DNA of 64,000 bases. Origin: Planctomycetota bacterium (GTDB lineage: Bacteria > Planctomycetota > UBA1135). The notes below the pieces were generated by a model. That model made no database searches. It was not told where the DNA came from and saw nothing but the letters and a program-made list of their open reading frames with translations. Positions 54,609 to 63,040 of the stretch are shown here, in pieces. Location: the NCBI GenBank assembly GCA_018671175.1, contig JABHIE010000020.1, forward strand, positions 1-64,000, written 5' to 3'. The first letter of the stretch is position 1. The number at the start of each line of letters is the position of its first letter. The position numbers and the translations under genes were made by a program.

Positions 54609-55041
54609 TCAAAGTGCAAAGGCCCCAGCCTTTGTCATCATGGTCTTTGCGACGGGCTTACCGGCCACTTTTTTCGCTCTTGGCAGTGGCGGCACAGAGC
54701 TTCTCTTCTTACCCATCGCGGCCAGTACGCTCTCGTCACTCTTCTTTCAATTACAGACCGAAGTCACACGCGGCAAGCTCCATATTCGTTATGGCGCCGG
54801 AATAATCCACAAGACTGTCGCGCTTAAAGACATCAAGGCAGCAACACACGAGCGTCATAAGCCATTGCAGGGGTGGGGTTTACGATGGACTCCGCCTGGT
54901 TGGACATGGAGTATCTATGGCCTCGATGTCATTGAATTGACCTACCGAAATGGCAAGAAATTCCGAGTGGGCACCGATGACCAAGGGCTTGCTGAAAGCG
55001 ATTTCCTGCTAATTCATGCCCAATTAATTGGGATTTCGTAG
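54562..55041 (+). CDS. Membrane protein with PH-like domain
   Basis: About 159 residues. The start at 54562 (MMRKMMKNKKTVYL) or 54577 is preferred over 54454, which would lie fully in the RHH gene in another frame. Two hydrophobic segments (APAFVIMVFATGLPATFFAL and ELLFLPIAASTLSSLFF) are followed by a bacterial PH-like beta domain (LHIRYGAGIIHKTVALKDI, WTPPGWTWSIYGLDVIEL, GKKFRVGTDD). Third gene of the SPFH operon; a role at the membrane together with the SPFH protein is inferred. Confidence 0.75.
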   Translation: MMRKMMKNKKTVYLHNQSAKAPAFVIMVFATGLPATFFALGSGGTELLFLPIAASTLSSLFFQLQTEVTRGKLHIRYGAGIIHKTVALKDIKAATHERHKPLQGWGLRWTPPGWTWSIYGLDVIELTYRNGKKFRVGTDDQGLAESDFLLIHAQLIGIS

Positions 55042-55100
55042 TAATATCAAAGGACGGGTCATCCGTTGACTTCACCTTTCGCTTTTCCTTTCTTTCCCCC

Positions 55101-56561
55101 ATGAAAAACACCCCTCTCCTATTAGCCGCTGCTTTCTTGCTTTCGGCTTCCCTCACCGCCCAAAATGTCGCCCTTCAAGAAGATTTTTCTTCGGGCGTAC
55201 CTCCTACGGGTTGGTCTCTTGAAAATGTAAACGGTGCCGCAAGCCCTGGCTGGATTATTTCAATCGCCGGTGATCAGCGCGCGCAACACGAAGATGAAGC
55301 GGGCAGCCATACGGCCAACAACCGCATGATTTCCAGCCCTTTCGATTTGAGCACCTTCACCGATGCTTATCTACATTTTGATACAGAAGTCAAATACCCC
55401 GACTACATGACTAATCACCCTAGCTCAAAAGGCGATGGCGTAAACGCTGTTGAAATCTCACTTGACGGCGGCGTCACTTGGAGCATCATCTGGGTAGATT
55501 CTTCGATTTCCGCTAACCGCGGCTGGGCAACGATTCCATTAAGCACCTATGTCGGCACGCCAAGCTTACAGCTGGCCTTCCATTACTACGGCTCATTTGC
55601 TCAAGAATGGTTTGTTGATAATGTCACGGTTTCTGACGACCCGAGCACACCTCCACCACCACCAAGTTCCTGGATAGTCAACCTCCCAGCAAGTTTCGAA
55701 AGCCTCCCTTTCTCTTGCGATTTCGAGACCACCGCCGGCATCATCCCACCATGGATGGCACTAACCAGTATCGACACCGCGACCATGCTTCCTTCCATTG
55801 ATGGATGGTGCAACATGGGGCAACTTGGTACGGCAAGCCCAGCTGCGCACTCAGGTCCTTACTGCCTAGAAATGGGCCTCGACCCAAACAGCGTGAATAC
55901 TCCTAACATCCGCAATACGATGGTCATCGGCTTGAATGGCGCTGGCGCGACCGAATTTGACCTCGGCTTCTACATGGTAAATCACGGCGACGAGACTCAC
56001 CCGATTGATGGTATTTGGATCAGCCAAAACGGTACCGATTGGTATTCAGTTTTGCGCGACTGGAGCTCTGTCTATATGGGCACAATCTGGTCACACATCC
56101 CAGTGGGCGATCTCTCTGGGTTCGGAGTCGATGTTACAACCGATTTCTACCTGATGTTTGCTCAAGAAGACAACTACCCATACGCCTACCTCGACGGCAT
56201 CGGCATTGATGACATTACTGCTGGGCCTGCTGTTTCTGTTGGGCCTGAGTATGCCATCACGAACCTAACCGCTGGGCAAACGGCCACTCTTGAGTGCAGT
56301 AATAACTCTGCCGGTGACCAAGTCATTTTCGCCTATTCCTTCGCGGGATCCGGCCCGACTAACACACCATACGGAACAGTTGAAATGTCAATGCCAATTT
56401 CAAACATCAACCCAATTCCTGCTGGCGCAAACGGCACGGTCTCCATCCCTGCTGCTATTCCTGCTCGAATTGCTGGCTTGACAGTTCACACGCAATGCGT
56501 TGTGCTTACAGGTGGCGGCAACAGCGCGCTTTCAAACGCCCTGCACATGGTCGTTCAGTAA
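55101..56561 (+). CDS. Secreted jelly-roll (choice-of-anchor J-like) protein, first paralogue
   Basis: 486 residues with signal peptide MKNTPLLLAAAFLLSASLTA. Then QNVALQEDFSSGVPPTGW opens a MAM/choice-of-anchor-J-type beta-sandwich (to about residue 185), a Pro linker (PPPPPSSW), a second similar sandwich (FSCDFETTAGIIPPWMAL ... GTIWSHIPVGDLSGFG) and a C-terminal ~90-residue module (ATLECSNNSAGDQ, YSFAGSGPTNTPYG, GLTVHTQCVV). No catalytic motif. It is followed by a strong terminator and a close paralogue. Likely extracellular binding or matrix protein. Confidence 0.78.
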   Translation: MKNTPLLLAAAFLLSASLTAQNVALQEDFSSGVPPTGWSLENVNGAASPGWIISIAGDQRAQHEDEAGSHTANNRMISSPFDLSTFTDAYLHFDTEVKYPDYMTNHPSSKGDGVNAVEISLDGGVTWSIIWVDSSISANRGWATIPLSTYVGTPSLQLAFHYYGSFAQEWFVDNVTVSDDPSTPPPPPSSWIVNLPASFESLPFSCDFETTAGIIPPWMALTSIDTATMLPSIDGWCNMGQLGTASPAAHSGPYCLEMGLDPNSVNTPNIRNTMVIGLNGAGATEFDLGFYMVNHGDETHPIDGIWISQNGTDWYSVLRDWSSVYMGTIWSHIPVGDLSGFGVDVTTDFYLMFAQEDNYPYAYLDGIGIDDITAGPAVSVGPEYAITNLTAGQTATLECSNNSAGDQVIFAYSFAGSGPTNTPYGTVEMSMPISNINPIPAGANGTVSIPAAIPARIAGLTVHTQCVVLTGGGNSALSNALHMVVQ

Positions 56562-56577
56562 CATACACTCGTTTTTT

Positions 56578-56614
56578 GGCGTCGCGTTTCCCTTGAGAAA
56601 CGCGGCGCCTTTTT
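56578..56614 (+). terminator. Rho-independent terminator between the two paralogues
   Basis: GGCG-CGCGTTTC (56578-56590) pairs with GAAACGCG-CGCC (56596-56609) with one mismatch and a short loop, followed by five T (56610-56614). It lies 17 bases after the stop of the first paralogue. Confidence 0.85.
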
Positions 56615-56658
56615 CGTCAAAATGGTGCATTAAAACACTTTTCAAGGTAATATTGACT

Positions 56659-58104
56659 ATGCGCATTTGCCTCAGCTTTTTCGTTCTTACTCTCACGGCG
56701 ACACTGTCCGCACAAAACATTGCCCTTCAAGAAGATTTCTCTTCGGGGGTACCTCCCACGGGTTGGGTTCAGCAAAACATTAATGGGGCAAGCAGTCAGG
56801 GCTGGACTTCGTCTTTAGCGGGTGACTTCCGCGCACAGCACGAAGATGAAAACGGCGGGCATACATGCGACAACCGACTCATTTCGGCACCCTTTCATTT
56901 AAACGGGTTCACGCAGGCGTATTTGCATCTTGACTCAGAAATCAATTTTGCAACTTATCTTGCAAACCATCCGACGACTAACGGCGACGGGGTAAGCGAC
57001 CTAGAAATTTCTGCAAATGGCGGCCTCAGCTGGACCACCATCTGGACAGACACATCCACGGTTAACGACACTTATTCTTTCGACATTGATATGAGCGCTT
57101 TTGCCGGGCAAACTAATCTTGTTCTGGGTATTCATTATTACGGTTCTTACGCACACGAATGGTGGGTTGACAATATTGTGATTAATGACGACCCAAACCC
57201 ACCACCGCCAGCACCCACGACCTGGCTCGTCAATCTACCAAGCACATTTGCCTCGACACCTTTCTCTATGGGCTTTGAAACCCTCGCCGGCTCAGTCCCT
57301 CCATGGATGGCACTCACCAGCGTTAACGCTCAAACTCAACTACCCGACCCCGAGGGTTGGTGCAACATTGGGCAGCTCGCGCCAATGCTTAAACCGGCCT
57401 ATTCGGGCATATACGCCCTCGAAATGGGCCTTATCCCCGGAGCGCCCAGCACCCATTATGTCCTTAACGCCATGGTGATTGGCCTCAACGGTGGCGGCAC
57501 TATCCAAATGCAACTCAACGCGCAGATTATCAATTGGGGAGAAGAGCTCGATTCCATTGACGGTATTTGGGTCAGCGCCGACGGTCAAAACTGGCACTCG
57601 CTTCTCCTTGGCTGGGCTGACTTCAGCAACAGCTGGTCGGCATTGGCGCCCCTGACTATCGACGCGCACGATCTTGATTTGACCGGTGATTACTACCTCA
57701 TGTTCGCACAGTCTGACGACACCTCTTTTGGCGCAGACGATGGCATAGGCGTCGACGAAATCATGATTGACGGCGGCTCTTATCAAGGGCCACTCTATGT
57801 TTTAAACAACCTGTCTGCAGGCGCTGTCGCCAGCCTAGAGTGCACCGGATGCCCACCAAATAGCCAAGTCGTTTACGGCTACTCCTTTGCTGGGCCAGGC
57901 CCAACTCAAACACCTTATGGGCTTCTTGAAATGTCAATGCCCATTTCAAGTTTTGGCCCTTTCCAAGCCAACGACCAAGGCGAAAGAAGCATTTTAGTTT
58001 TGATCCCTGGCAACATCAGTGGCTTATTAGTGCACACTCAATGCGTCATTTTCTCGGGTGGCTCCAATAGCCTATCCAATGGCGTGCACCAAGCCGTGCA
58101 ATAG
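56659..58104 (+). CDS. Secreted jelly-roll (choice-of-anchor J-like) protein, second paralogue
   Basis: 481 residues from ATG 56659 (MRICLSFFVLTLTATLSAQ, signal peptide). Same architecture as the preceding gene: QNIALQEDFSSGVPPTGW, two sandwiches separated by a Pro linker (PPPPAPTTW), and the C-terminal module (ASLECTGCPPNSQVVYGYS, GPGPTQTPYGLLEMSMPIS, GLLVHTQCVIF). Divergence between the copies is spread evenly, so the duplication is not recent, but the EDFSSGVPPTGW core is unchanged. A terminator separates them, so they can be expressed independently. Confidence 0.78.
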   Translation: MRICLSFFVLTLTATLSAQNIALQEDFSSGVPPTGWVQQNINGASSQGWTSSLAGDFRAQHEDENGGHTCDNRLISAPFHLNGFTQAYLHLDSEINFATYLANHPTTNGDGVSDLEISANGGLSWTTIWTDTSTVNDTYSFDIDMSAFAGQTNLVLGIHYYGSYAHEWWVDNIVINDDPNPPPPAPTTWLVNLPSTFASTPFSMGFETLAGSVPPWMALTSVNAQTQLPDPEGWCNIGQLAPMLKPAYSGIYALEMGLIPGAPSTHYVLNAMVIGLNGGGTIQMQLNAQIINWGEELDSIDGIWVSADGQNWHSLLLGWADFSNSWSALAPLTIDAHDLDLTGDYYLMFAQSDDTSFGADDGIGVDEIMIDGGSYQGPLYVLNNLSAGAVASLECTGCPPNSQVVYGYSFAGPGPTQTPYGLLEMSMPISSFGPFQANDQGERSILVLIPGNISGLLVHTQCVIFSGGSNSLSNGVHQAVQ

Positions 58105-58108
58105 CCGA

Positions 58109-59017
58109 TTACTTGTCTTGCACCCATTCGCGTCGCCCGGGCAACGCTAGGTACATCAATAAGTGATACACGCGTCGTGGCAACATGCGGCGCAAAAAGT
58201 AAAACCAGCGAGCGTCTTTTGTTGCCGGGAATCTCAATGGTGGCGACTTACGCTTGAGGGTGCTCAAAATCCGGCGGGCTATGACTTCAGGAGTCGCATG
58301 CGCGGCCTGCATTTTTGCTTCGACAAAGGGGCCCATGTTGCGGTAATACTCGCGGTACGGGCCGCGGTCGGCTTCAAGGTGAGGACGGGCAACAGGCGGG
58401 CGCACATTTTTGAAACTTTGCGAGTGAACAAAGCCAATCTGAATGAGCGTAACCCGAACATTCCAGGGCTTCATTTCATACCATAAAGCTTCGCTAGCGC
58501 CCTCTAGTGCCCATTTTGAGGCCGAATACGAGCCCATCGTAGGCATGGCCATCATGCCACTTACTGAACTTACATTAAGTATCCGCCCCCAGCGCGACCC
58601 TCGCATATGCGGCAAAACGCGGCGGCACAAAGCCATTGGGCCACGGTAATTAATATCTTGCTGGCGTTCTTCGTCAACACCACTCATCTCTTCCATGACG
58701 GCGCGATAGGCAACACCGGCATTGTTAATTAAGATGTCAACGCCGCCCCATCGCCGCTCGATTTCTAGAATCACGGCATCGCGATCGCGTTTTGAAGTGA
58801 CATCCATTGCGCGGATGATGACGCGCGATGATTCGGTCAAGCCTCGCTCTTCAAGTTTATGAATTGAGCGTCGGTGCGCCGTCAAGACGACGCGAAAATC
58901 AGTTTGCATCAACTCTCGTGCTAAAGCTAAACCGATACCTGATGAGGTGCCGGTAACCAGCACCACAGGGAGACCGCCGCGCAATTCGGCGGGAAAACCA
59001 GGAGGCGTAAAAGACAT
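58109..59017 (-). CDS. Short-chain dehydrogenase/reductase
   Basis: 302 residues from ATG 59017 (MSFTPPGFPAELRGG). Rossmann motif VLVTGTSSGIGLALA (TGxxxGxG), INNAGVAYRA (NNAG), VSSVSGMM with catalytic Ser and YSASKWALEG with the YxxxK pair. The C-terminal 70 residues (LRFPATKDARWFYFLRRM, RVYHLLMYLALPG) are basic and amphipathic, as in membrane-associated SDRs that act on lipids or retinol-like substrates. Its ATG overlaps the TAA of the HlyIII gene by one base, so they form an operon. Confidence 0.88.
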   Translation of the reverse strand: MSFTPPGFPAELRGGLPVVLVTGTSSGIGLALARELMQTDFRVVLTAHRRSIHKLEERGLTESSRVIIRAMDVTSKRDRDAVILEIERRWGGVDILINNAGVAYRAVMEEMSGVDEERQQDINYRGPMALCRRVLPHMRGSRWGRILNVSSVSGMMAMPTMGSYSASKWALEGASEALWYEMKPWNVRVTLIQIGFVHSQSFKNVRPPVARPHLEADRGPYREYYRNMGPFVEAKMQAAHATPEVIARRILSTLKRKSPPLRFPATKDARWFYFLRRMLPRRVYHLLMYLALPGRREWVQDK

Positions 59018-59676
59018 TAAGCGGGAATTCCGCCAAGAATCGAGCCGTACAAACATGCCGACCCTATCAAGACGAAAATGTGCCAAACGACATGATAAGA
59101 CGGTCGTCGGCTTTCATAGGCAAAGAAGCCAGTACCAATTAAAAAAGCTGTGCCTCCTGCCATCAATAAATGAAAGGAAATCGGTGGCAGTTTTTCGAGT
59201 AGTGGGCCCATCACAAAAATGCTTGTGCAGCCCATGCACAAATAAAGCACGAGCGAAACACGCGGGAATCGCCCAAGGAAAAACAACTTATATACCGCGC
59301 CGAAAGCAACCATCGCCCATAAAGCCGTGAGCAGAGGCCAGCCCACCGTGTGTTTCAAAACCGTTACGCAATATGGCGTGTAGCTGCCCGCAATCATCAA
59401 ATAAATCGCGATGTGGTCAGCCATGCGAAAACGCCGACGATATCGGCGGCGCACACATCTGATTTTGCTCGGCGCGGAAGCGTGATAAATCGTCGAAGTC
59501 GCAAACATGGCGACCATGCAAACCCCAAAAACGACACTACTAATCAGGTGCGCCTTACCGCCACGATCCAACGCGGCATGCACCAAAATCGGCAGACCAA
59601 TGATGCTGAGCAAGAACCCCACCGCGTGTGTTGCGGTATTCAGGAAATCCGTGCGATCCAGGGAAAAGGTGTGCAT
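59017..59676 (-). CDS. Hemolysin III-family (PAQR-like) membrane protein
   Basis: 219 residues with seven predicted helices. Family motifs: FLNTATHAVGFLLSIIGLPIL with conserved His, FATSTIYHASAP (SxxxH), ADHIAIYLMIAGSYTPYC (DHxxI...GSYTP) and RPSYHVVWHIFVLIGSACLY with the last His pair. Together these form the metal site of the PAQR/HlyIII superfamily. Function in bacteria is unsettled; links to membrane-lipid homeostasis are reported for relatives. Translationally coupled to the SDR gene. Confidence 0.9.
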   Translation of the reverse strand: MHTFSLDRTDFLNTATHAVGFLLSIIGLPILVHAALDRGGKAHLISSVVFGVCMVAMFATSTIYHASAPSKIRCVRRRYRRRFRMADHIAIYLMIAGSYTPYCVTVLKHTVGWPLLTALWAMVAFGAVYKLFFLGRFPRVSLVLYLCMGCTSIFVMGPLLEKLPPISFHLLMAGGTAFLIGTGFFAYESRRPSYHVVWHIFVLIGSACLYGSILGGIPA

Positions 59677-59729
59677 CTAATCAAACCTACCATGAATATT
59701 GGTTTTCTGCATTGTTAAACTGAGTTGTC

Positions 59730-60644
59730 ATGTTGCCACTCACCGAGCCCACTTTTTGCGTCGTCGGCGCCTCTGGCTTAGTTGGCCGCGTGCTCGTCGA
59801 TTTGCTGCGCCAATCCGGGCTTTCCGCCATCGACCCACGCATCGTGGCGCGCAAAGACATTCTTGATTTGCCGAGCGCGACGGCGGCATTTGCGGGTGCT
59901 CATTTCGTCTTCCTAGCCCTCCCCGATGCGGAAGCCATGCGATTGGCGCCTGCTGCGATTGCTGCAGGCGCGTCCGTGATTGACTTGTCTGGCGCTTTCC
60001 GCCTCGATCCCGAGACGCCCCTGATTATGCCGGGCATCAACGACGCCATGATTCAGCCGGGCATCCTTGCCTGCCCAAACTGCACTACGGTTGGGCCCGC
60101 ACTCGCTTTGCATGCCATTCATCAGCAAGCGGGCCTAGCAGAAGTCACAATGACGACTTTTCAATCTGCAAGTGGCGCGGGCCGAGCGGGTTTGCAAAAT
60201 CTGGCCGACGAGCTCGCCGACATTCAACCGATTTGCGGGGTGGCCGCTGCAACGGGGTGGTCGTCCGAAGAAGAGTCGGTTCAAAACGAAATCAAGCGAT
60301 TGCTGCTCCTGCATCGGCTCAACCTCTCGGCGACTTGCACGCGGGTGCCCATCGAAACCGGCCACGCCGCGAGCCTTTCAGTGCGCACACTTGAGCCACT
60401 CAAACCGAGCCAGCTCATCGCGATTTTCGAAGCGCGTTTGGGGCTGAAGCATTGCAGCGAGCCATTTGTGTCCACCCCGCGACAAGCAGCTCATACGGAT
60501 GACATCCTGGTTAGCCGAGTGCGTGCAAGTGATGATGGGCGGCTGCACTTTTGGGTGAGCTGGTGCAATCTTCGGCGTGGCGCGGCGTTCAATGCCGTCA
60601 AGATTGCCGAAAGTCTTTGTCACAATATTTCGAATCGACCGTAA
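59730..60644 (+). CDS. asd: Aspartate-semialdehyde dehydrogenase
   Basis: 304 residues, somewhat short for the family (about 330-370). N-terminal VVGASGLVGRVLVDLL (NADP-binding GxSGxVG), FLALPDAEAM, DLSGAFRLD, ACPNCTTVGPALAL with catalytic Cys, TTFQSASGAGRAGLQ, TRVPIETGHAASLSV with catalytic His region. Reduces aspartyl phosphate to aspartate semialdehyde in Lys/Thr/Met and diaminopimelate synthesis. Stands alone; divergent from the HlyIII gene (53 bases) and 10 bases before a thioredoxin-like gene. Confidence 0.9.
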   Translation: MLPLTEPTFCVVGASGLVGRVLVDLLRQSGLSAIDPRIVARKDILDLPSATAAFAGAHFVFLALPDAEAMRLAPAAIAAGASVIDLSGAFRLDPETPLIMPGINDAMIQPGILACPNCTTVGPALALHAIHQQAGLAEVTMTTFQSASGAGRAGLQNLADELADIQPICGVAAATGWSSEEESVQNEIKRLLLLHRLNLSATCTRVPIETGHAASLSVRTLEPLKPSQLIAIFEARLGLKHCSEPFVSTPRQAAHTDDILVSRVRASDDGRLHFWVSWCNLRRGAAFNAVKIAESLCHNISNRP

Positions 60645-60654
60645 CCTTAACATC

Positions 60655-61668
60655 ATGAAACAACTCCTCCTCTCCGCTGTTGTGGCCGTTGCAGCCATTT
60701 TGCCCGCCACAGCTCAAGACCATCACTCTGATTGGGTCGACGACTTCGACGCGGCCGTCACCATGGCCAAGGCCGAGGGCAAAGATCTGCTTGTCGATTT
60801 CACTGGCTCCGATTGGTGCTCTTGGTGCATCAAGCTTCACGAAGAAGTCTTCGATCACGAGGCCTTTTTGACTTCAGCCAAGTCGCAATACATCCTTGTT
60901 GCGCTTGACTTCCCTCGCAGCGAAGAAGCCAAGGCTAAAGTTCCAAACCCTGAGCGCAACCGCGAATTGGCCACTCAATATGGGGTTAAAGGCTACCCAA
61001 CGATTTTGCTGATGAGCGCCGAAGGCGAGGTTTTCGCACGCACGGGTTATCAAGCTGGTGGCCCTGAGGCTTACATCAAGTCGATGGGCGAAATGGTTGC
61101 TGCCGGCAAAGCTGCGATTAAGGCGGCCGCTGAATTAACAGCTGCTTTCCAAGCCGCCGGCGACGACAAGGCCGCTCAAGCCGCTGTCGTTATGAAAGCA
61201 ATCTCCGCTATGGGCGCATCGGCCCCTGACGCACCTGGCATGAGCACCATCATCGGCTTAGTACGCAAGGGCTACGAGCTTGGCGATGGCGATCTGCAAG
61301 TTAAGGCTCTCACCGCGATTATGTCCTCGGGCGCAGGCACCGATGATGATTTCGGGCTTGCCAAGAAGCTTGACCCTAAAAACGAAAATGGCTTGCTTGA
61401 TCATGTCGTCGTTGCTGCTGTCAGCAGTGTGCGCAGCCTTGACGATGTTAAAGCTGGGCTCGCCGCCGTGGAAGCTCACGACGCAATGGGTGGCTTTAAA
61501 GACAAAGACATGGCCTTCACGGTTTATCTCAATGTTTCTTTCTGGTGCCACAAACACCTTAGCCTACCAGCCAAAGCCAAAGTCTTTGCGCAAAAGGCAA
61601 TCGACAATGGCACTGACATTGCCCCGCGCATGCAGAAAACCCTCGACGAAATTCTCGCCGCAGAATAA
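60655..61668 (+). CDS. Periplasmic thioredoxin-fold protein
   Basis: 337 residues from ATG 60655 (MKQLLLSAVVAVAAILPATA, signal peptide). The thioredoxin domain (about 22-150) has DFTGSDWCSWCIKLHEEVF: active site CSWC in the DUF255/thioredoxin_7 style, and VKGYPTILLMSAEGE with the cis-Pro. The C-terminal half is alpha-helical with Ala-rich repeats (AAGDDKAAQAAVV, ALTAIMSSGAGTDDD). Predicted thiol-disulfide oxidoreductase in the periplasm. An in-frame extension upstream lies in asd and is rejected. A terminator hairpin follows. Confidence 0.87.
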   Translation: MKQLLLSAVVAVAAILPATAQDHHSDWVDDFDAAVTMAKAEGKDLLVDFTGSDWCSWCIKLHEEVFDHEAFLTSAKSQYILVALDFPRSEEAKAKVPNPERNRELATQYGVKGYPTILLMSAEGEVFARTGYQAGGPEAYIKSMGEMVAAGKAAIKAAAELTAAFQAAGDDKAAQAAVVMKAISAMGASAPDAPGMSTIIGLVRKGYELGDGDLQVKALTAIMSSGAGTDDDFGLAKKLDPKNENGLLDHVVVAAVSSVRSLDDVKAGLAAVEAHDAMGGFKDKDMAFTVYLNVSFWCHKHLSLPAKAKVFAQKAIDNGTDIAPRMQKTLDEILAAE

Positions 61669-61682
61669 CTTTCTGTCTTGCC

Positions 61683-61712
61683 ATGCCGCATCTTCACAAG
61701 AAGGTGCGGCAT
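61683..61712 (+). terminator. Terminator-like hairpin after the thioredoxin gene
   Basis: ATGCCGCATCTTC (61683-61695) pairs with GAAGGTGCGGCAT (61700-61712) with one G-T-like mismatch and an ACAA loop. The trailing T-run is weak (CTTGCATTT), so efficiency is uncertain. Confidence 0.5.
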
Positions 61713-61741
61713 CTTGCATTTCCATGTCCTAAAGTACCCTC

Positions 61742-62206
61742 ATGAAATTAGCCACCAAACTAACCACGCTTGCCCTCATCCTATTGATGAGCTGGGGCAT
61801 GCTCTCGACTTCCGCCGACGCGGTCACGCTCGAAGAAACGCCTCTTGAAAAAGCCATGGACAAGCTCAAAGACGGCATGAAATCCCTTAAAGGCGTTTTG
61901 GGCGACGCGACCAAAACTGACAAGGCAATGAGCATTCTGCAATCCATGGAAGTCGCCGCCATGGATTCTTACCGATTCACACCAGATGCCCCAGCCGAGC
62001 TCAAAGGCAATGATTTGCGTGCCTACAACACGGGCTTCCGCAAAGGCATGCTTGCTATTGCAATGACCGTCGTTGACATGGAGCTAGCCGTGCTTGATGG
62101 CCGCAACGCCGATGCCAAAAAAGGTTATCAGCAGCTCAGTCGCGTTAAGAAAGGTGGGCACAAAAAATATAAGCCCGAAGACGAAGACGAGCACGGCGAG
62201 CACTAA
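61742..62206 (+). CDS. Small periplasmic helical protein, cytochrome b562-like
   Basis: 154 residues. Signal peptide MKLATKLTTLALILLMSWGM. The mature part is four amphipathic helices (PLEKAMDKLKDGMKSLKGVL, KAMSILQSMEVAAMDSYRF, GFRKGMLAIAMTVVDMELAV, ADAKKGYQQLSRVKKGGHKKY), the layout of cytochrome b562-type bundles, with a Met in helix 1 and His in the final GGHKKY as possible axial ligands. No CxxCH, so heme, if present, is non-covalent. The tail is acidic and His-rich (DEDEHGEH). Nine bases before the cytochrome c-DUF2231 gene, so probably the same operon. Confidence 0.65.
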   Translation: MKLATKLTTLALILLMSWGMLSTSADAVTLEETPLEKAMDKLKDGMKSLKGVLGDATKTDKAMSILQSMEVAAMDSYRFTPDAPAELKGNDLRAYNTGFRKGMLAIAMTVVDMELAVLDGRNADAKKGYQQLSRVKKGGHKKYKPEDEDEHGEH

Positions 62207-62215
62207 ACTCGTAGC

Positions 62216-63016
62216 GTGATTCTGATTGCGCTCCTAACGCTCGCCTCGGTTGTTGAGGCTCCCACCACCGACATCGCCTGTTTTCAGCAATCTGCTGAAA
62301 ATGAGGCGATGCTTCATTTGATGGCCGACAAGTGTCGTGTTTGCCACAACCCCGAGTCCTATGACCGCAAAGCGCGACGCGATTTGCCCGACGCAAGTGA
62401 TTTGCGCTATTTGGCCGAAGAGTTCGTGGCCCCTGGCGATCTAGAGATGTCTGATTTATGGCTCACGCTTCAAGACAATTTAATGCCTCCAAGTGATTGC
62501 ACTGTGCCACCGCTCACGGCTGATGAGCGAGCAGTCGTGCGCGATTGGATTATGGGTTTAACCGAGCCCGGTGCGATGAAAGCCCTCCCCGGTGGGCAAG
62601 GCCCCGTGAAATTGAGCTGGGTTGAGTGGCTTAGCCATCACCACTCGGCCGTCGTGCATTTCCCGATTGCGCTGCTCTTGGGCGCGTTGTTGGCCTTTTT
62701 GCTCGGCGAAACTGCGGCTATGTCGTTTTGTTTGCGCTGGGGCGTGCTCTCAATCTTGCCTGCGATTGCGCTTGGGCTACTCAACAAGGGCTACTCCGGC
62801 ATGGGCGGGAATGATGTCGAGCTGCACGAGCAACTCGGGTTTGCCCTCGCTAGTTTGTCGGCCCTGACTTGGTGGCTACATCAACGATGGCTTGGATCGC
62901 CGAAAGCAAGGCATTTGATTTGGCCATTCCTTGCTATCGCAGCCATCCTTTTTGCGCTCGGCCACACAGGTGGGCCTTTGGTTTTTGGCGAGGCATACTT
63001 CCGAATTCCGCTGTGA
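62216..63016 (+). CDS. Membrane protein with c-type heme domain and DUF2231-like segment
   Basis: 266 residues. A short N-terminal leader, then MADKCRVCHNPESYDRK with CxxCH for one covalent c heme, and LMPPSDCTVPPLTADERAVVRDWI, the distal part of planctomycete-type C1 domains (MPP ligand region). From about residue 140: SHHHSAVVHFPIALLLGALL and three more membrane helices, like DUF2231 proteins (HFPIAL motif). Probably an electron carrier or sensor facing the periplasm. Follows a b562-like gene. The start codon is GTG at 62216. Confidence 0.82.
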   Translation: MILIALLTLASVVEAPTTDIACFQQSAENEAMLHLMADKCRVCHNPESYDRKARRDLPDASDLRYLAEEFVAPGDLEMSDLWLTLQDNLMPPSDCTVPPLTADERAVVRDWIMGLTEPGAMKALPGGQGPVKLSWVEWLSHHHSAVVHFPIALLLGALLAFLLGETAAMSFCLRWGVLSILPAIALGLLNKGYSGMGGNDVELHEQLGFALASLSALTWWLHQRWLGSPKARHLIWPFLAIAAILFALGHTGGPLVFGEAYFRIPL

Positions 63017-63040
63017 AATTAGAGTAGACTTACTGCCAAG

